Part shown: piece after piece, positions 43,847-52,102 of the stretch
Layout of the letters: each line of letters starts with the position of its first letter
How positions within the stretch are numbered: position 1 is the stretch's first letter
From: DASUPK01 sp963815665
GTDB lineage: Bacteria > Actinomycetota > Thermoleophilia > Solirubrobacterales > 70-9
Assembly (NCBI GenBank): GCA_963815665.1
Contig: CAWFHN010000016.1
Coordinates: 248,001-312,000 of the forward strand
Length of the DNA stretch: 64,000 bases
Direction: 5' to 3'
Position numbers and translations under genes: made by a program
The notes under the pieces: generated by a model
The model's input: only the letters and a program-made list of their open reading frames with translations
Told to the model about the DNA's origin: nothing
The model's database searches: none

Positions 43847-43852
43847 ACCCTA
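43847..43852 (-). promoter_or_regulatory. Candidate -10 for leaderless SRPBCC mRNA
   Basis: TAGGGT on the minus strand lies 7 bases before the GTG at 43839 and overlaps the stop of the CMD-family gene. Confidence 0.4.
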
Positions 43853-44410
43853 AGGGAGGGGCTCGAGGCCTTCGTCCAGCTCCACGTCGAAGCTGTTCAG
43901 GGCGAAGGCGACCATGTGGTAGTGGCCGACGACCATGGTCGCCTCGATCAGCTGCGCCTCGTCGTAGGTCTCGGCGAGGGCCCCCCAGGTTGCATCGCCG
44001 ACCCGCGAGTCCTCGTGCAGCTCGTCCGCAGCCCGCAGCAGCGCCGCCTCATGTGCGGTCCAGCCGTCGGCGTCGGGGCCCTCGAGCACCCGGTCGATCG
44101 CCTCGCGCTCGATCCCTCCGTCCAGCGAGATTCGCACGTGCTGCCCCCACTCGTACGAGGACCCGCAGTTGACGGCGGTCCGCAGGATGAGCAGCTCGCG
44201 GTCCCTGCCGGGGAGCTTGCCCGCCGCCAGCAGGTACCCGCCGAGCGGCAGCCAGACCCGGAAGAGCTCGGGATTGCGGGCGAAGGTCGGGAAGATGTTG
44301 TTGTCCCCGAGCCGCCGCTCGATGCCGGGCGGCACCGCCTCGAGCACCTTCTTCAGGTCGCCGTCCCATTCCTCCGGGGGGAGCGGCGGGATGCGGGGAT
44401 CGGGGCTCAC
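43850..44410 (-). CDS. Carboxymuconolactone decarboxylase-family protein
   Basis: 186 residues. The AhpD/CMD core is ILRTAVNCGSSYEWGQHVRISLDGG, with the E...H pair but a single cysteine, so it is closer to the CMD branch than to the two-cysteine AhpD peroxidase branch. The GTG at 44410 overlaps the stop of the SDR gene (GTGA). The pair probably works on one substrate, under the divergent TetR. Confidence 0.85.
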   Translation of the reverse strand: MSPDPRIPPLPPEEWDGDLKKVLEAVPPGIERRLGDNNIFPTFARNPELFRVWLPLGGYLLAAGKLPGRDRELLILRTAVNCGSSYEWGQHVRISLDGGIEREAIDRVLEGPDADGWTAHEAALLRAADELHEDSRVGDATWGALAETYDEAQLIEATMVVGHYHMVAFALNSFDVELDEGLEPLP

Positions 44411-45249
44411 GCTTGGGCCCTCGGGCCGACCGTCAGCCCCCCGTCGACGACCAGGCTCTGACCGGTGACGTAGCTCGACTCGCCCGAGAGCAGATAGAGC
44501 GCGCCGTAGGCGACCTCCCAGGCCGTGCCCTGCCGCCCGGCCGGGATGATCACCTGGTCGCGGAGCGGGCTGATCTGCGAGGCCAGCCGGCCGAGCGAGG
44601 TGTCGATCAGGCCGGGGAGCAGCAGGTTGGTCCGGACCTTCGGGGCCCCCTCCACGGCCGCCTGCCGGCAGAGCGCCTCGAGGGCGGCCTTTGACGCGGC
44701 GTAGGCGGGGAAGGGCATGACTTCGCGGGAGGCTATTGAGCCGGCGAGGACGACCGCGCCACCCTCCTCGCTCATCGCCGCCAGGCCGTGCTTGCAGCCC
44801 AGGAAGTGCGAGCGGAGGTTCACCGCCATGACGCGGTCCCAGTCCTCGACGCTCGTGCCGGCGATCCCGAGGCCGGCGCCGATGCCGAGGTTCATCACGA
44901 CACCGTCCAGCCCGCCGAGCGCCTTCGCCGCCGATTCGAACATCGCGGCGCTCGCCCGCTCGTCCGCGGCATCGGCCGCGATCACCTCCGCGGTGGCCCC
45001 CTCCGCTCTGACCAGCTCGGCGGTCGCCTCCGCCGTCTCCTCGTTCAGGTCGGCCGCCGCGACCGAGGCGCCCTCTCGCCCGAACAGCACCGACATCGCC
45101 CGGCCGTTGCCGATCGGTGGATCCTCCAGGCCATGGTCCTCCTGGCCGGCGCCGACCACCAGGATGCGCCGCCCCTCGAGCCGGCCCCGGCCGGGCGCCT
45201 CGCCCCTGGCCTCCGCCGCCGTCGCCTGGACCGATCGCTCCGCGCACAC
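44407..45249 (-). CDS. Short-chain dehydrogenase/reductase
   Basis: 280 residues. The active-site block is VVLAGSIAS...YAASKAALEALCRQ and the NNAG-equivalent is VVMNLGIGAGLG. The cofactor loop is unusual: VVGAGQEDHGLEDPPIGNGRAMS, longer than the TGxxxGIG of classical SDRs, resembling the loop of some degradation-pathway SDRs. GTG at 45249 is 6 bases after TAATGT (leaderless). Divergent from tetR, with an operator between. Confidence 0.88.
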   Translation of the reverse strand: MCAERSVQATAAEARGEAPGRGRLEGRRILVVGAGQEDHGLEDPPIGNGRAMSVLFGREGASVAAADLNEETAEATAELVRAEGATAEVIAADAADERASAAMFESAAKALGGLDGVVMNLGIGAGLGIAGTSVEDWDRVMAVNLRSHFLGCKHGLAAMSEEGGAVVLAGSIASREVMPFPAYAASKAALEALCRQAAVEGAPKVRTNLLLPGLIDTSLGRLASQISPLRDQVIIPAGRQGTAWEVAYGALYLLSGESSYVTGQSLVVDGGLTVGPRAQA

Positions 45250-45255
45250 CAGCCC

Positions 45256-45292
45256 ACATTAGCGAACATCCGTGTTCGCAAAGGTCTAGCAT
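45256..45292. promoter_or_regulatory. Divergent leaderless promoters of SDR and tetR with central operator
   Basis: Minus strand TAATGT (45261-45256) is 6 bases before the SDR GTG; plus strand TAGCAT (45287-45292) is 8 bases before the tetR ATG. Between them is a perfect inverted repeat, GCGAACA (45262-45268) and TGTTCGC (45273-45279), placed to block both -10 elements. A typical TetR operator layout. Confidence 0.7.
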
Positions 45293-45300
45293 CCCGCCGG

Positions 45301-45927
45301 ATGGCTCCGAAGGAGACCGCCGAGCAGCTGCCGCGGGGAAGGCACGGCCTGAGCCGCGATCAGGTGCTCGCGTCCCAGCGGGGGCGGATGCTCGATGCGC
45401 TCTGTCACGCCGTCGCCGAGAGGGGCTACGCGCGAACGTCGGTGGCCGACGTGATCGAGCGCGCCGGAGTCTCGCGGGAGACCTTCTACGAGCACTTCGC
45501 CGACAAGGAGGACTGCTTCCTCGCCGCCTATGAGCTCGCGGCGGCGACCTTGCGGGAGGCGATCGCCTCGGCCCTCCCGCCCGAGTCCGCCGATCCGCTG
45601 GAGCTCCATGACCTTGCCATGGCCGCCTATCTGACGACGATGTCCGAGGAGCGCGCGTACGCCCGGGTCTTCCTGATCGACGTATACGGTGCCGGCCCGG
45701 CCGCGCTCGCCCGCCGCTTCCGGGTCTTCCAGGGCTTCGTCGATCTGATTGCGCAGATCTTCGGCGCCCGCAGCGCGGCCGATCGTGCACTCTGCGAGGC
45801 GCTGGTCGGCGCCGTCAGCTCCCTGGTCACCATCAGGGTCGCCGTCGGCGAGTTCGAGCAACTGCCCGGACTCCGGCGACAGATCCGCGAGATAGCCCGC
45901 AGGCTCGACCCGGGCGCCGGCCGATGA
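45301..45927 (+). CDS. TetR-family transcriptional regulator
   Basis: 208 residues. The HTH is RTSVADVIERAGVSRETFYEHFADKEDCFLAAYELA around residues 45-80. The long ligand domain is of the type seen with TetR proteins of lipid or xenobiotic catabolism. The ATG is 8 bases after TAGCAT. It is divergent from the SDR-CMD genes, overlaps the downstream esterase by 4 bases, and most likely represses both arms via the GCGAACA repeat. Confidence 0.93.
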   Translation: MAPKETAEQLPRGRHGLSRDQVLASQRGRMLDALCHAVAERGYARTSVADVIERAGVSRETFYEHFADKEDCFLAAYELAAATLREAIASALPPESADPLELHDLAMAAYLTTMSEERAYARVFLIDVYGAGPAALARRFRVFQGFVDLIAQIFGARSAADRALCEALVGAVSSLVTIRVAVGEFEQLPGLRRQIREIARRLDPGAGR

Positions 45928-46925
45928 GGCGACCGGCGCTCTCCGCGGCATTGCTTGCGACCCTCGCCGGGCTGCTCTGCGCGCCCGCGGCCCCGGCCGC
46001 GGACCACGGCATCGAGGTCCTGGGATCCCAGCGCATCGACTCCCGCCTGATCGACCTCACGCTTTCGACGCCGGCGCTGGCGAGGCCCACCCACGTCAGG
46101 GTCCTGCTGCCGACCGGCTACCGCAAGGAGAAGCCACGGCGCTATCCGGTGCTCTACCTCCTGCACGGCTCCTTCGACGACTATCGCTCCTGGACCGACA
46201 AGGGCGCCGCGGAGAGCATCACGGCCAGGCGACGGCTGATCGTGGTCATGCCCGACGGTGGGCAGGGTGGCTGGTACACGAATTGGGTCAACCGGGGCCA
46301 GGGTGGTCCTCCCGAGTGGGAGACGTTCCACATCGGACAGCTGATCCCGTGGATCGACGATCGCTATCGCGTGTTCGCGAGCCGGGGAGAACGGGCGATC
46401 GCGGGCCTCTCGATGGGCGGCTTCGGAGCGATGAGCTATCCGGCCCGGCATCCCGGCCTCTTCTCGTGGGCCGGAAGCTTCTCCGGCGCGGTCGACATCG
46501 TCAACTACCTGCCGGTGGCGGCGATCATCGGGATCGAGGCGCCGGCCGACGGCGGCCTGCCCGGCGATCAGTTCGGCGACCGCGTCGTCGACGAGGCCAA
46601 CTGGCGTGCGCACAACCCGTGGGACCTCGCCGCCAATCTCCGGAAGATGAAGCTGGTCATCGACACGGGCAATGGCCAGCCCGGCCCCTATGACCCGCCC
46701 ACCACGGTGTTCGATCCGATCGAGAACGGGGTCCACGCGATGAGCCTCTCGCTCCACGAGCGGCTGCTCTCCCTCGGCATCCCGCACATCTGGAACGACT
46801 ACGGCCCGGGCACTCACTCCTGGCCCTACTGGCAGCGCGACCTCAGCGAGGCGATGCCGTCGGTGATGGGCACGTTCAAGGCCTCCAAGCGAGCACGACA
46901 CAAGAAGCGGCCGAAGCACCGGTAG
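45924..46925 (+). CDS. Secreted alpha/beta-hydrolase (esterase D/antigen 85-like)
   Basis: 333 residues. A signal peptide (ALLATLAGLLCAPAAPAA) directs export. YPVLYLLHGSFDDYRSWTD carries the oxyanion region, GLSMGGFGAM has nucleophile S163, and HSWPYWQRDL the catalytic histidine; this is the esterase-D/Ag85-like subfamily. The C-terminus is very basic (KASKRARHKKRPKHR), suggesting wall or polymer binding. The ATG overlaps the tetR stop (ATGA). Confidence 0.88.
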   Translation: MRRPALSAALLATLAGLLCAPAAPAADHGIEVLGSQRIDSRLIDLTLSTPALARPTHVRVLLPTGYRKEKPRRYPVLYLLHGSFDDYRSWTDKGAAESITARRRLIVVMPDGGQGGWYTNWVNRGQGGPPEWETFHIGQLIPWIDDRYRVFASRGERAIAGLSMGGFGAMSYPARHPGLFSWAGSFSGAVDIVNYLPVAAIIGIEAPADGGLPGDQFGDRVVDEANWRAHNPWDLAANLRKMKLVIDTGNGQPGPYDPPTTVFDPIENGVHAMSLSLHERLLSLGIPHIWNDYGPGTHSWPYWQRDLSEAMPSVMGTFKASKRARHKKRPKHR

Positions 46926-46930
46926 GGAAG

Positions 46931-46953
46931 ACTGGCTGGCCAGCCAGTATTGT
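46931..46953 (+). promoter_or_regulatory. Operator palindrome and -10 of the cytochrome P450 gene
   Basis: A perfect 18-base palindrome with arms ACTGGCTGG and CCAGCCAGT (46931-46948) ends in the first base of TATTGT (46948-46953), which lies 9 bases before the GTG of the P450. A repressor bound here would cover the promoter. The arms differ from the operator of the nearby TetR (GCGAACA), so another regulator is implied. Confidence 0.65.
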
Positions 46954-46962
46954 CCCCGGGGC

Positions 46963-48231
46963 GTGAACAAGCCGCCCCAGGAACAGCTCGTCGCCCGGCC
47001 CCCGGAAGCTCTGAGCCAGGAGGAGCTCGAGGCGCTCTACGTCACCGAGCGCCCCATCTGGGAGGACGGTCCCCCATACGAGCTCTTCAAGGAGCTCCGT
47101 GGCCGCTGTCCGGTCCACTGGACCGACCAGATCACGGAGTACCCCGAGGAAACCGGCTTCTGGTCGCTCACGAAGGCCGACCAGATCCGCGAGGTCAGCC
47201 TCGACCACGAGACGTACTCGTCCGAGAGAGGCGGGGTCACAGGCCTGACCCACGCCGTGCCGCTCGAGCTCCAGCAGGCGATGTTCATCGGCATGGACCC
47301 GCCGAAGCACGACCGCCTCAAGATGCTCTTCCAGCGGGGCTTCACCCCCAAGCGGATCGCGGAGCACGAGGACGAGATCCGGGCCATCGTCGAGCGGATC
47401 CTCGATGACGTCGCCCCGAAGGGCGGGTGCGATCTGGTCAACGACGTCGCCCAGCCGGCGGTCTCGCGCGTGATCGGCAGCTTCATGGGCATCCCGGAGA
47501 AGGACGACGCGATCTGGGCCAAGCTGATGAACTCGGCCCTCGGCTTCGGCGATGAGGACCTCAACCCCGGTGGCCTGGAGCAGGTCCTCGAGGAGGACAT
47601 CCCCGAGATCTTCGAGCGCTGCCGCGAGATGATCGCCGAGCGGCGCGAAAACCCGACCGACGACCTGACCAGCGTCCTCGTCCACGCCGAGATCGACGGC
47701 GAGAAGCTCGAGGAGCACGAGATCGTGATGGGTTTCTTCCTCCTGGTCGCCGCCGGCAACGACTCGACCAAGGCGACCTACACGAGCGGCATGCGGGCCC
47801 TGCTCGAGCACCCCGACCAGATGAAGACGCTGGTCGACGATCCCTCGCTGATCCCGGGCGCCGTCGAGGAGGCCCTGCGGATGTATCCCGCCTTCGCCCA
47901 CTTCCGCCGGACCGCCACCCGCGACGCGGAGATCTCGGGCTGCCCCGTGCACGAGGGCGACAAGGTGCTCATGTGGTACGTCAGCTCGAACCGCGATGAG
48001 GACGTCTACGACGACCCCGACCGCTTCGACGTCCACCGCAACCCCGAGCACCAGGCCTTCGGCGCGGGCGGCCGGCACTTCTGCCTCGGCGCCGCCCTCG
48101 CGCGACTGGAGCTGAAGATCCTCTTCGAGGAGACGCTGCGCCGATTCCCGGAGATGAAGCTGGACGGCAAGCCCGACCCTGCGATCTCCGCTTTCCTCAA
48201 CCAGCTGAAGTCACTGCCCGTCAAGTGGTAG
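46963..48231 (+). CDS. Cytochrome P450
   Basis: 422 residues, soluble bacterial P450. The haem loop is FGAGGRHFCLG with C374 as the thiolate ligand; the I-helix has AAGNDSTKATY near residue 262 and the K-helix EEALRM near 302. The early part (ERPIWEDGPPYELFKELRG, GMDPPKHDRLKMLFQ) resembles CYP families acting on steroids, terpenoids or fatty acids. No ferredoxin gene is adjacent. It starts at GTG behind the 18-base palindrome. Confidence 0.94.
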   Translation: MNKPPQEQLVARPPEALSQEELEALYVTERPIWEDGPPYELFKELRGRCPVHWTDQITEYPEETGFWSLTKADQIREVSLDHETYSSERGGVTGLTHAVPLELQQAMFIGMDPPKHDRLKMLFQRGFTPKRIAEHEDEIRAIVERILDDVAPKGGCDLVNDVAQPAVSRVIGSFMGIPEKDDAIWAKLMNSALGFGDEDLNPGGLEQVLEEDIPEIFERCREMIAERRENPTDDLTSVLVHAEIDGEKLEEHEIVMGFFLLVAAGNDSTKATYTSGMRALLEHPDQMKTLVDDPSLIPGAVEEALRMYPAFAHFRRTATRDAEISGCPVHEGDKVLMWYVSSNRDEDVYDDPDRFDVHRNPEHQAFGAGGRHFCLGAALARLELKILFEETLRRFPEMKLDGKPDPAISAFLNQLKSLPVKW

Positions 48232-48290
48232 TCCCGGCGACTCCGTAGAGCCGCCGGGACCATTCGCCTACATGAGAACTGCGGGGTGAA

Positions 48291-49157
48291 TCAGCCCTGG
48301 ACCGTCGCCGGCATGGTCGCCGGCTCCCGACCCGGGACCTCCCGAGATTCCGGCACCGTCTCGGCCGCCATGCCCGGCGCCGCGCGCCCGTAGAGGAACC
48401 AGTAGGCACAGCCGACGAACAGCACCGCTCCCACCGCGTTGCCGAGACCGGCGAACAGCAGGTTCCGCGCGATGTCGCCCCAGCCGATGCCGGGCACGCC
48501 CGCCCAGTGCGCGGCCGGGAGGAAGAACATGTTCGCCACCAGATGCTCGAAGCCCATCGCAACGAAGGCCATGATCGGGAAGAAGATCGCCAGGATCTTG
48601 CCGGCGACGTCCTTGGCGCCGAGCGCCATCCAGACCGCCAGGCAGACGAGCCAGTTGCAGCCGATGCCGCGCAGGAAGATCTGCCAGTCGGTTTCGGTGT
48701 GGGCTTTCAGCGTCGCGATCCCGCCCAGCCGCTCGAGCTGGTCGGGCCCGGTCAGGATCCCCGACTTCACGCCCAGGAAATAGGCGACGAAGACCGAGCC
48801 GAAGAAGGCGCCGATCGTGGTGATCCCGAGGTAGGCCCCGCTGCGGCCCCAGGAGATCCTGCCCTTGGCCGCCGCCAGGGTGACGCCGGGGACGTTGCCG
48901 GTGACCAGCTCGGCCCCGGCGATGATCACCAGCATCAGACCGAAGGAGAAGGCCGCGCCGGTGAAGAGCTGCGGCAGCGTTCCCCAGGTGTCGGGGTTGA
49001 GACCCGATGTGATCGTGATCGCGAACAGGCCTCCGAAGGCGATGAAGGCGCCCGCCAGGGCGCCCGCCACCAGCAGGTTGGCCGGAGGCGATTTCGCCTT
49101 CGCCTCGCCGGCATCGATCGTGGCGTTGTAGATCTCGGGTGGACTCATGAAAGACAT
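48291..49157 (-). CDS. nirC: Formate/nitrite transporter-family channel
   Basis: 288 residues with six membrane segments of the FNT family (LLVAGALAGAFIAFGGLF, GAELVTGNV, MALGAKDVAGKI, GFEHLVANMFFLP). The context (directly after nirD and nirB) points to nitrite uptake or export. The protein has a 30-residue soluble tail rich in Pro, Glu and Arg. ATG 49157 abuts the nirD stop; ATG 49148 is an alternative. Confidence 0.92.
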   Translation of the reverse strand: MSFMSPPEIYNATIDAGEAKAKSPPANLLVAGALAGAFIAFGGLFAITITSGLNPDTWGTLPQLFTGAAFSFGLMLVIIAGAELVTGNVPGVTLAAAKGRISWGRSGAYLGITTIGAFFGSVFVAYFLGVKSGILTGPDQLERLGGIATLKAHTETDWQIFLRGIGCNWLVCLAVWMALGAKDVAGKILAIFFPIMAFVAMGFEHLVANMFFLPAAHWAGVPGIGWGDIARNLLFAGLGNAVGAVLFVGCAYWFLYGRAAPGMAAETVPESREVPGREPATMPATVQG

Positions 49158-49487
49158 CTAGCTGGCACCTCCGTATTGCGTGTGTGATTTGCGGTTGAGC
49201 AGGAAGACCTGGCCGTCGCGCTCGGCGACGGAATAGGTGCGGAGCTCGCGGCAGTCGTGACCGAGCGGCTCTCCGGAGTCGAGGTCGAAGCGGCGTTCGT
49301 GCAACGGGCAGATCACCGAGCGGTCCGCCGCGATGCCGTCGGCGATTGGGCCGCCGAGGTGCGGGCATCTGCCCTGCACGGCGAACCATCCCGACGGCAG
49401 GCGGAAGAGGGCGAGGAGATCGCCCCCGACGCTGACCGACCGCCCTTCGCCCAGGGGGACGTCCTCCGTGGCGCAGAGCCGGATCAC
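49158..49487 (-). CDS. nirD: Nitrite reductase (NADH) small subunit, Rieske type
   Basis: 109 residues, a single Rieske [2Fe-2S] domain: CPHLGG near residue 41 and CPLHERRFDLDSG near 61 give the Cys-His/Cys-His ligands. It is the partner of the large subunit in assimilatory NADH-nitrite reductase. The GTG start overlaps the nirB stop (GTGA). Confidence 0.93.
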   Translation of the reverse strand: MIRLCATEDVPLGEGRSVSVGGDLLALFRLPSGWFAVQGRCPHLGGPIADGIAADRSVICPLHERRFDLDSGEPLGHDCRELRTYSVAERDGQVFLLNRKSHTQYGGAS

Positions 49488-51898
49488 TCGAGCTCCGCCT
49501 CGTCCGGCGGCCCGACGAGAGCGAGCTCGGAATCGCCCGCGACCTCCCCGAGGTCATCGAACTGCTTGGGGTGGTACGGCTCGTCGCGCTCCTGCCAGGT
49601 GTCGCCCGCGGCGGCCTTGGCGATGCGGAACCGCTCGCGCAGGGCGGCGCCCTCGTCCGGATCGAAGATCACCCGCTTGATCTCGTCGAGGCCCAGGCGC
49701 GGGACGAGGTCGTAGATGCGCTCCTTGAAGTGTCCGTTCTCGCGGTAGTACTGCATGAAGGTGGTGGCGACCTCCATCACCTCGTCGGGCGTCTCGACGG
49801 TGCAGAGGACGTCCGCCTCGCGGACGCTGCCTCCCGCGGCGCCCCCGACCCTGACCTGCCAGCCACCCTCGACCGCAACGGCTCCGATGTCCTTGACGGT
49901 CGCCTCGGCGCAGTTGCGCGGGCATCCGCTCACCCCCGACTTGAGCTTGTGTGGAGTGTGCAGGCCTTCCCAGGCCCGCTCCATCCGCTGGGCGAGCGCG
50001 ATCGAATCGCCGATCCCGAATCGGCAGAAGTCGGTCCCGACGCAGCTCTTCACGGTGCGGATCGCCTTCGAGTAGGCGAAGCCCGAGGGCATGTCGAGGT
50101 CGCGCCAGATGTCCGGCAGGTCCCCCTTGCGGACGCCGAGCAGGTCGATCCGCTGCCCGCCGGTGACCTTCACCATCTTGGCGTCGTAGCGCTCGGCCAC
50201 GTCCGCGATCCGGCGCAGCTGGTCGGGGCTGGTGACCCCGCCGTACATCCGCGGGACCACCGAGAAGCTGCCGTCGCGCTGGATGTTGGCGTGGACCCGG
50301 TCGTTGATGAACTTGGCCGAGCGCTCCTCGCGGTGGCGGTTGAGGTTGATCTCCGAGACGAGGTAGGCGAGCGCCGGCTTGCAGGTGCCGCACTGGCGAC
50401 CCGTGCCGCAGGCCCCGGTCACCTCGGAGACGGACTCGAGGCCGCCGTCGCGGATCTCTGCGGCCAGCTCCTCCCGGGTCTGCTTCATGCACGGACAGAG
50501 GTAGGCGGGCTCCTCGCCTCCGCCGGTCTCGGCCAGGACGATCTCCTTGACCGCGCCCCGGCAGGAGCCGCAGCCGGTGCCCGCCCGCGTCACCGCCATC
50601 ACCTCGCGCGAGGTGGCGAGGCCATCGTCGCGGACCGCGCTCACCAGGTCCGCCTTGCAGACGCCGTTGCAGTTGCAGATCTGTGCTTCGTCGGGCAGGT
50701 CGGCGGCGCTCATGGTCGCGGCGGCGGCCAGCCTCGCCAGCGGGTCCGCGGTGCTCTCCCCGGTGCTGATCGCGGCCAGCAGGTCCTCGGAGCCGCGCGT
50801 GTCGCCGAGCAGGATCGCCCCCGAGAGCCGGCCTTCGTTGACGACGAGCTTGCGGTAGTTGCCAGGACTGACATCAACCGCGGCGGCCTGGCCCTCGGCG
50901 TTGCCGATCGCGACCAGGTCGATGCCCGCGACCTTCAGCTTGGCCCAGGGGATCGAGCCGCGATACGGCTCGCCCTCGAGGTCGAGCAGGGTGTCGGCGG
51001 CGACACGCGCCTGCTCGGTGATCGGGCCGACCAGCCCGTAGACGATCCTGTCGTGCTCCGCGCACTCGCCGACCGCCACCACCCCGCGGGCCGAGGTCCG
51101 CAGGCGGTCGTCGACGAGGATCCCGCGTCCGCAGGCGATATCAACCCGCTCGGCCAGGCCGATCTCCGGCCTGATCCCGACCGAGACGACGACCATCTCC
51201 GCCTCGACCACCTCACCATCGGCGAAGCGCAAGCCCTCCGCCCGGCCGTTGCCGACCACCTCGGTGGCCTGACGCTCCAGCATCACGTCGATGCCCAGCT
51301 CCCCCATGGCCGGCAGCAGCATCCCGGCGCTGCCCGGATCGAGCTGGCGCTCCATCAGCCGGTCCACGAGATGGACGACCGTGGTGTGCATGCCGCGTCC
51401 GGCCAGTCCACGGGCCGCCTCCAGTCCCAGCAGACCGCCGCCGATGACCGCGGCGCGCCCGCCCTCCGAGGCACCCGCGCGGATCGCATCGCAGTCCTCC
51501 GGGTCGCGGAAGCACAGCACCCCGGCCTTGTCGAGCCCGTCGATCGGAGGAAGCAGCGGGCGAGAGCCGGTGGCGATCGCGATCCGGTCGAAGTCGAGCA
51601 CCTCGCCGCCTTCGAGCTCCAGCCTGTGGCGATCCGGATCGAGAGATCTGACCCTGCGGCCAAGCAGGACCTCCACACCATGGTCCGCGTACCACTCCTC
51701 CGGGCGCAGCTGGAGACTTTCCGGGTCGTCGTCTACGAGCAGCAATTCGGAGAGCCGCACGCGGTCGTACGGCAGCCTGTCCTCGGCGCAGATCAGGGTG
51801 ATCCCCACCTCCGGATCCCGCTCCAGCAGCTCCTCGCAGAGCGACTGGCCGGCGATGCCGCCGCCGATGATCGCCACGCGCTGGGTCGGTTTGAACAT
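49484..51898 (-). CDS. nirB: Nitrite reductase (NADH) large subunit
   Basis: 804 residues, cytoplasmic, reduces nitrite to ammonia. Domains in order: FAD/NAD domain (VAIIGGGIAGQSLCEELLER at the start; FDRIAIATGSRPLLPP), BFD-type [2Fe-2S] domain (CNCNGVCKADL near 407), further Cys pairs (GTGCGSCRG, GRQCGTCKP), then the nitrite/sulfite reductase domain with sirohaem/4Fe-4S ligands in CVGTDFCRFG near 618 and SGCPRNCAEA near 658. Divergent from the glutamine synthetase-like gene, with GlnR-type half-sites between. Confidence 0.96.
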   Translation of the reverse strand: MFKPTQRVAIIGGGIAGQSLCEELLERDPEVGITLICAEDRLPYDRVRLSELLLVDDDPESLQLRPEEWYADHGVEVLLGRRVRSLDPDRHRLELEGGEVLDFDRIAIATGSRPLLPPIDGLDKAGVLCFRDPEDCDAIRAGASEGGRAAVIGGGLLGLEAARGLAGRGMHTTVVHLVDRLMERQLDPGSAGMLLPAMGELGIDVMLERQATEVVGNGRAEGLRFADGEVVEAEMVVVSVGIRPEIGLAERVDIACGRGILVDDRLRTSARGVVAVGECAEHDRIVYGLVGPITEQARVAADTLLDLEGEPYRGSIPWAKLKVAGIDLVAIGNAEGQAAAVDVSPGNYRKLVVNEGRLSGAILLGDTRGSEDLLAAISTGESTADPLARLAAAATMSAADLPDEAQICNCNGVCKADLVSAVRDDGLATSREVMAVTRAGTGCGSCRGAVKEIVLAETGGGEEPAYLCPCMKQTREELAAEIRDGGLESVSEVTGACGTGRQCGTCKPALAYLVSEINLNRHREERSAKFINDRVHANIQRDGSFSVVPRMYGGVTSPDQLRRIADVAERYDAKMVKVTGGQRIDLLGVRKGDLPDIWRDLDMPSGFAYSKAIRTVKSCVGTDFCRFGIGDSIALAQRMERAWEGLHTPHKLKSGVSGCPRNCAEATVKDIGAVAVEGGWQVRVGGAAGGSVREADVLCTVETPDEVMEVATTFMQYYRENGHFKERIYDLVPRLGLDEIKRVIFDPDEGAALRERFRIAKAAAGDTWQERDEPYHPKQFDDLGEVAGDSELALVGPPDEAELE

Positions 51899-51977
51899 GT
51901 CCGGCAGCCTCGCGAACGGCTGTTACGCGCCGGTCTCGTCGCTGTTGCGGTCCGGTGACCGCCCGATGACGGTGCGG

Positions 51978-52004
51978 TTAACCGCTCCGAAACGCAGGCG
52001 AAAC
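51978..52004. promoter_or_regulatory. GlnR-type half-site array between nirB and the glutamine synthetase-like gene
   Basis: TTAAC (51978-51982), 6 bases, GAAAC (51989-51993), 6 bases, GAAAC (52000-52004). The 11-base period and the elements match the actinobacterial GlnR consensus gTnAC-n6-GAAAC with one mismatch in the first element. It lies 80 bases from nirB and about 100 from the divergent gene, the right range for control of both. The rest of this 204-base gap shows only an isolated GTTAC at 51922. Confidence 0.55.
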
Positions 52005-52102
52005 ACTCGTGCCTGGCCCTCGACAGGGAGGCGAGGAGCGCTGCCGGGATTTTGGACCGGCGGTCGAACGACACACGGACCGCGTGTTGGCAATCTCAGC
52101 CG

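Noticed and set aside
49571..51958. A 795-codon plus-strand frame opposite nirB
   Set aside because: A shadow of nirB, which carries all sirohaem and flavin motifs on the minus strand.
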